This document shows, in pieces, positions 63,255-64,000 of a stretch of 64,000 nucleotides of DNA; positions within the stretch are counted from its first letter, which is position 1; every line of letters begins with the position of its first letter. The notes beneath the pieces are model-generated. The model searched no databases. It worked only from the letters and a program-made list of their open reading frames with translations, and was not told the DNA's origin. This stretch comes from Epiperipatus broadwayi. Lineage: Eukaryota > Onychophora > Udeonychophora > Euonychophora > Peripatidae. The position numbers were made by a program, and so were the translations under genes. The stretch lies in assembly GCA_028023455.1 (NCBI GenBank), contig JAQFVV010012420.1, forward strand, positions 8,637,194-8,701,193, written 5' to 3'.

Positions 63255-63690
63255 CATCTGGGTCTTTTTTTATGTCGTAGATAGGTTCAGCAAAAAAACC
63301 CACATAAAAGAAATCGCACAAAAATAGACTTAACTTATATTGAAAAATGTGGGATACATTCTATAATTTTCAATAATCACATAAAAGCAAAGCAACAAGG
63401 TAAAATTACTTTAAAATTCACATTAAAAAAAATAAGGAAATAAAGTATGACTAATAAAAAATTTCCAATATTTGACAAAAATTGATACAAGACAAACTTT
63501 TTTTATTTACTATTTAATTTTATTCAAAACAATATGTTTTGATGTGTAATTCATTTTACATTTTTTCATACATATTTTAATCATTATCACTATTTGACAA
63601 TATGTGGGTACATTTGTGAACTGATAAGAAATTAGATTTGTCACAAGAGGAAATACAATTAGTGCCAACTTCAGTCTCATGCTGTGTTTA
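63255..63690. mobile_element. CACCTGGGTCTC element, copy 3, 3'-truncated
   Basis: The left terminus is CATCTGGGTCTTT (one change from the consensus in the first six bases) preceded by TA. It then follows copy 2 closely through the same junction (AAAATTACTTTAAAATTCAC) to about 63690, where similarity stops. The right terminal repeat is missing. More diverged than copies 1 and 2. Confidence 0.8.
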
Positions 63691-64000
63691 ATAAGATGCA
63701 TCAACTGAAAATTTTCATTCAAGACTTCAAGTTGTCTAAAACCATCAATTTTTGCAAAATTGTAGCGAATTTAAGCTTTTTAAAGCTTAAAATGTACCAT
63801 AAGGCGCTGATTTGTTTTTGCTCATTTTGAACCATAGGGAGTGCTTGATAACAATTTTGACAGCTCCAAGTTCTTTATTTTGATATCCAAAATGAAAATG
63901 TGTATTTTAGAGTATTTTTTACATATTATAAATTATTTTGATAAAATATGCTGAAAATATAAATATTTTAGAAAAATAGTTAAGATTTTAGCAAAAATTA
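63690..64000. other. AT-rich DNA to window end
   Basis: Nothing recognised. Confidence 0.4.

Overview
This is a window of an A+T-rich (roughly three quarters by eye) animal nuclear genome. It has GT-AG introns, very long AT/CT/ATT/GATA microsatellites, and dense, decayed transposable elements. There are no operons, ribosome binding sites, rRNA genes or CRISPR arrays. A metazoan-specific transcription factor plus Penelope-like, RTE and piggyBac elements point to an invertebrate; the sequence alone does not give the phylum.

The one securely identified host gene is RFX6 on the + strand. Three coding exons at 51,227-51,374, 51,596-51,719 and 58,471-58,532 encode the lead-in to the RFX winged-helix DNA-binding domain and most of that domain, with matching splice phases. 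The rest of the gene is not visible: the 5' exons lie upstream (here or beyond), and the 3' exons lie beyond an intron longer than 5.4 kb. Introns 2 and 3 are filled with retroelements. On the opposite strand, three candidate exons at 57,351-57,642, 41,921-42,040 and 40,757-40,852 have good splice sites and compatible phases. They may belong to an unidentified gene, now possibly broken, since the third has an in-frame stop.

Layout. 1-3,200: Penelope-like element (PLE) pieces arranged as two head-to-head inverted repeats. 3,690-8,500: a tRNA-like SINE, two hairpin elements and nested inverted repeats with compound microsatellites. 8,640-9,900: a PLE reverse transcriptase remnant. 10,800-18,300: a tRNA-derived insertion with target duplications, a second copy of the CACCTGGGTCTC element, and several fold-back elements. 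19,540-20,770: a striking PLE palindrome. 22,200-32,050: another hairpin element and more PLE remnants. 32,280-35,340: a 300-bp tandem repeat, then large ATT and GATA arrays. 35,500-51,200: mostly featureless AT-rich DNA with a fold-back element, a piggyBac fragment, candidate minus-strand exons and one unexplained ORF. 51,227-64,000: RFX6, with SINE pairs, PLE ends, two copies of one LINE, an RTE LINE and further MITE copies in its introns.

The most notable structural pattern is that PLE-related sequence occurs at five places as head-to-head palindromes, always with the 3' ends pointing outward. A second theme is that several MITE families here are themselves long hairpins, so inverted repeats dominate the intergenic and intronic DNA.
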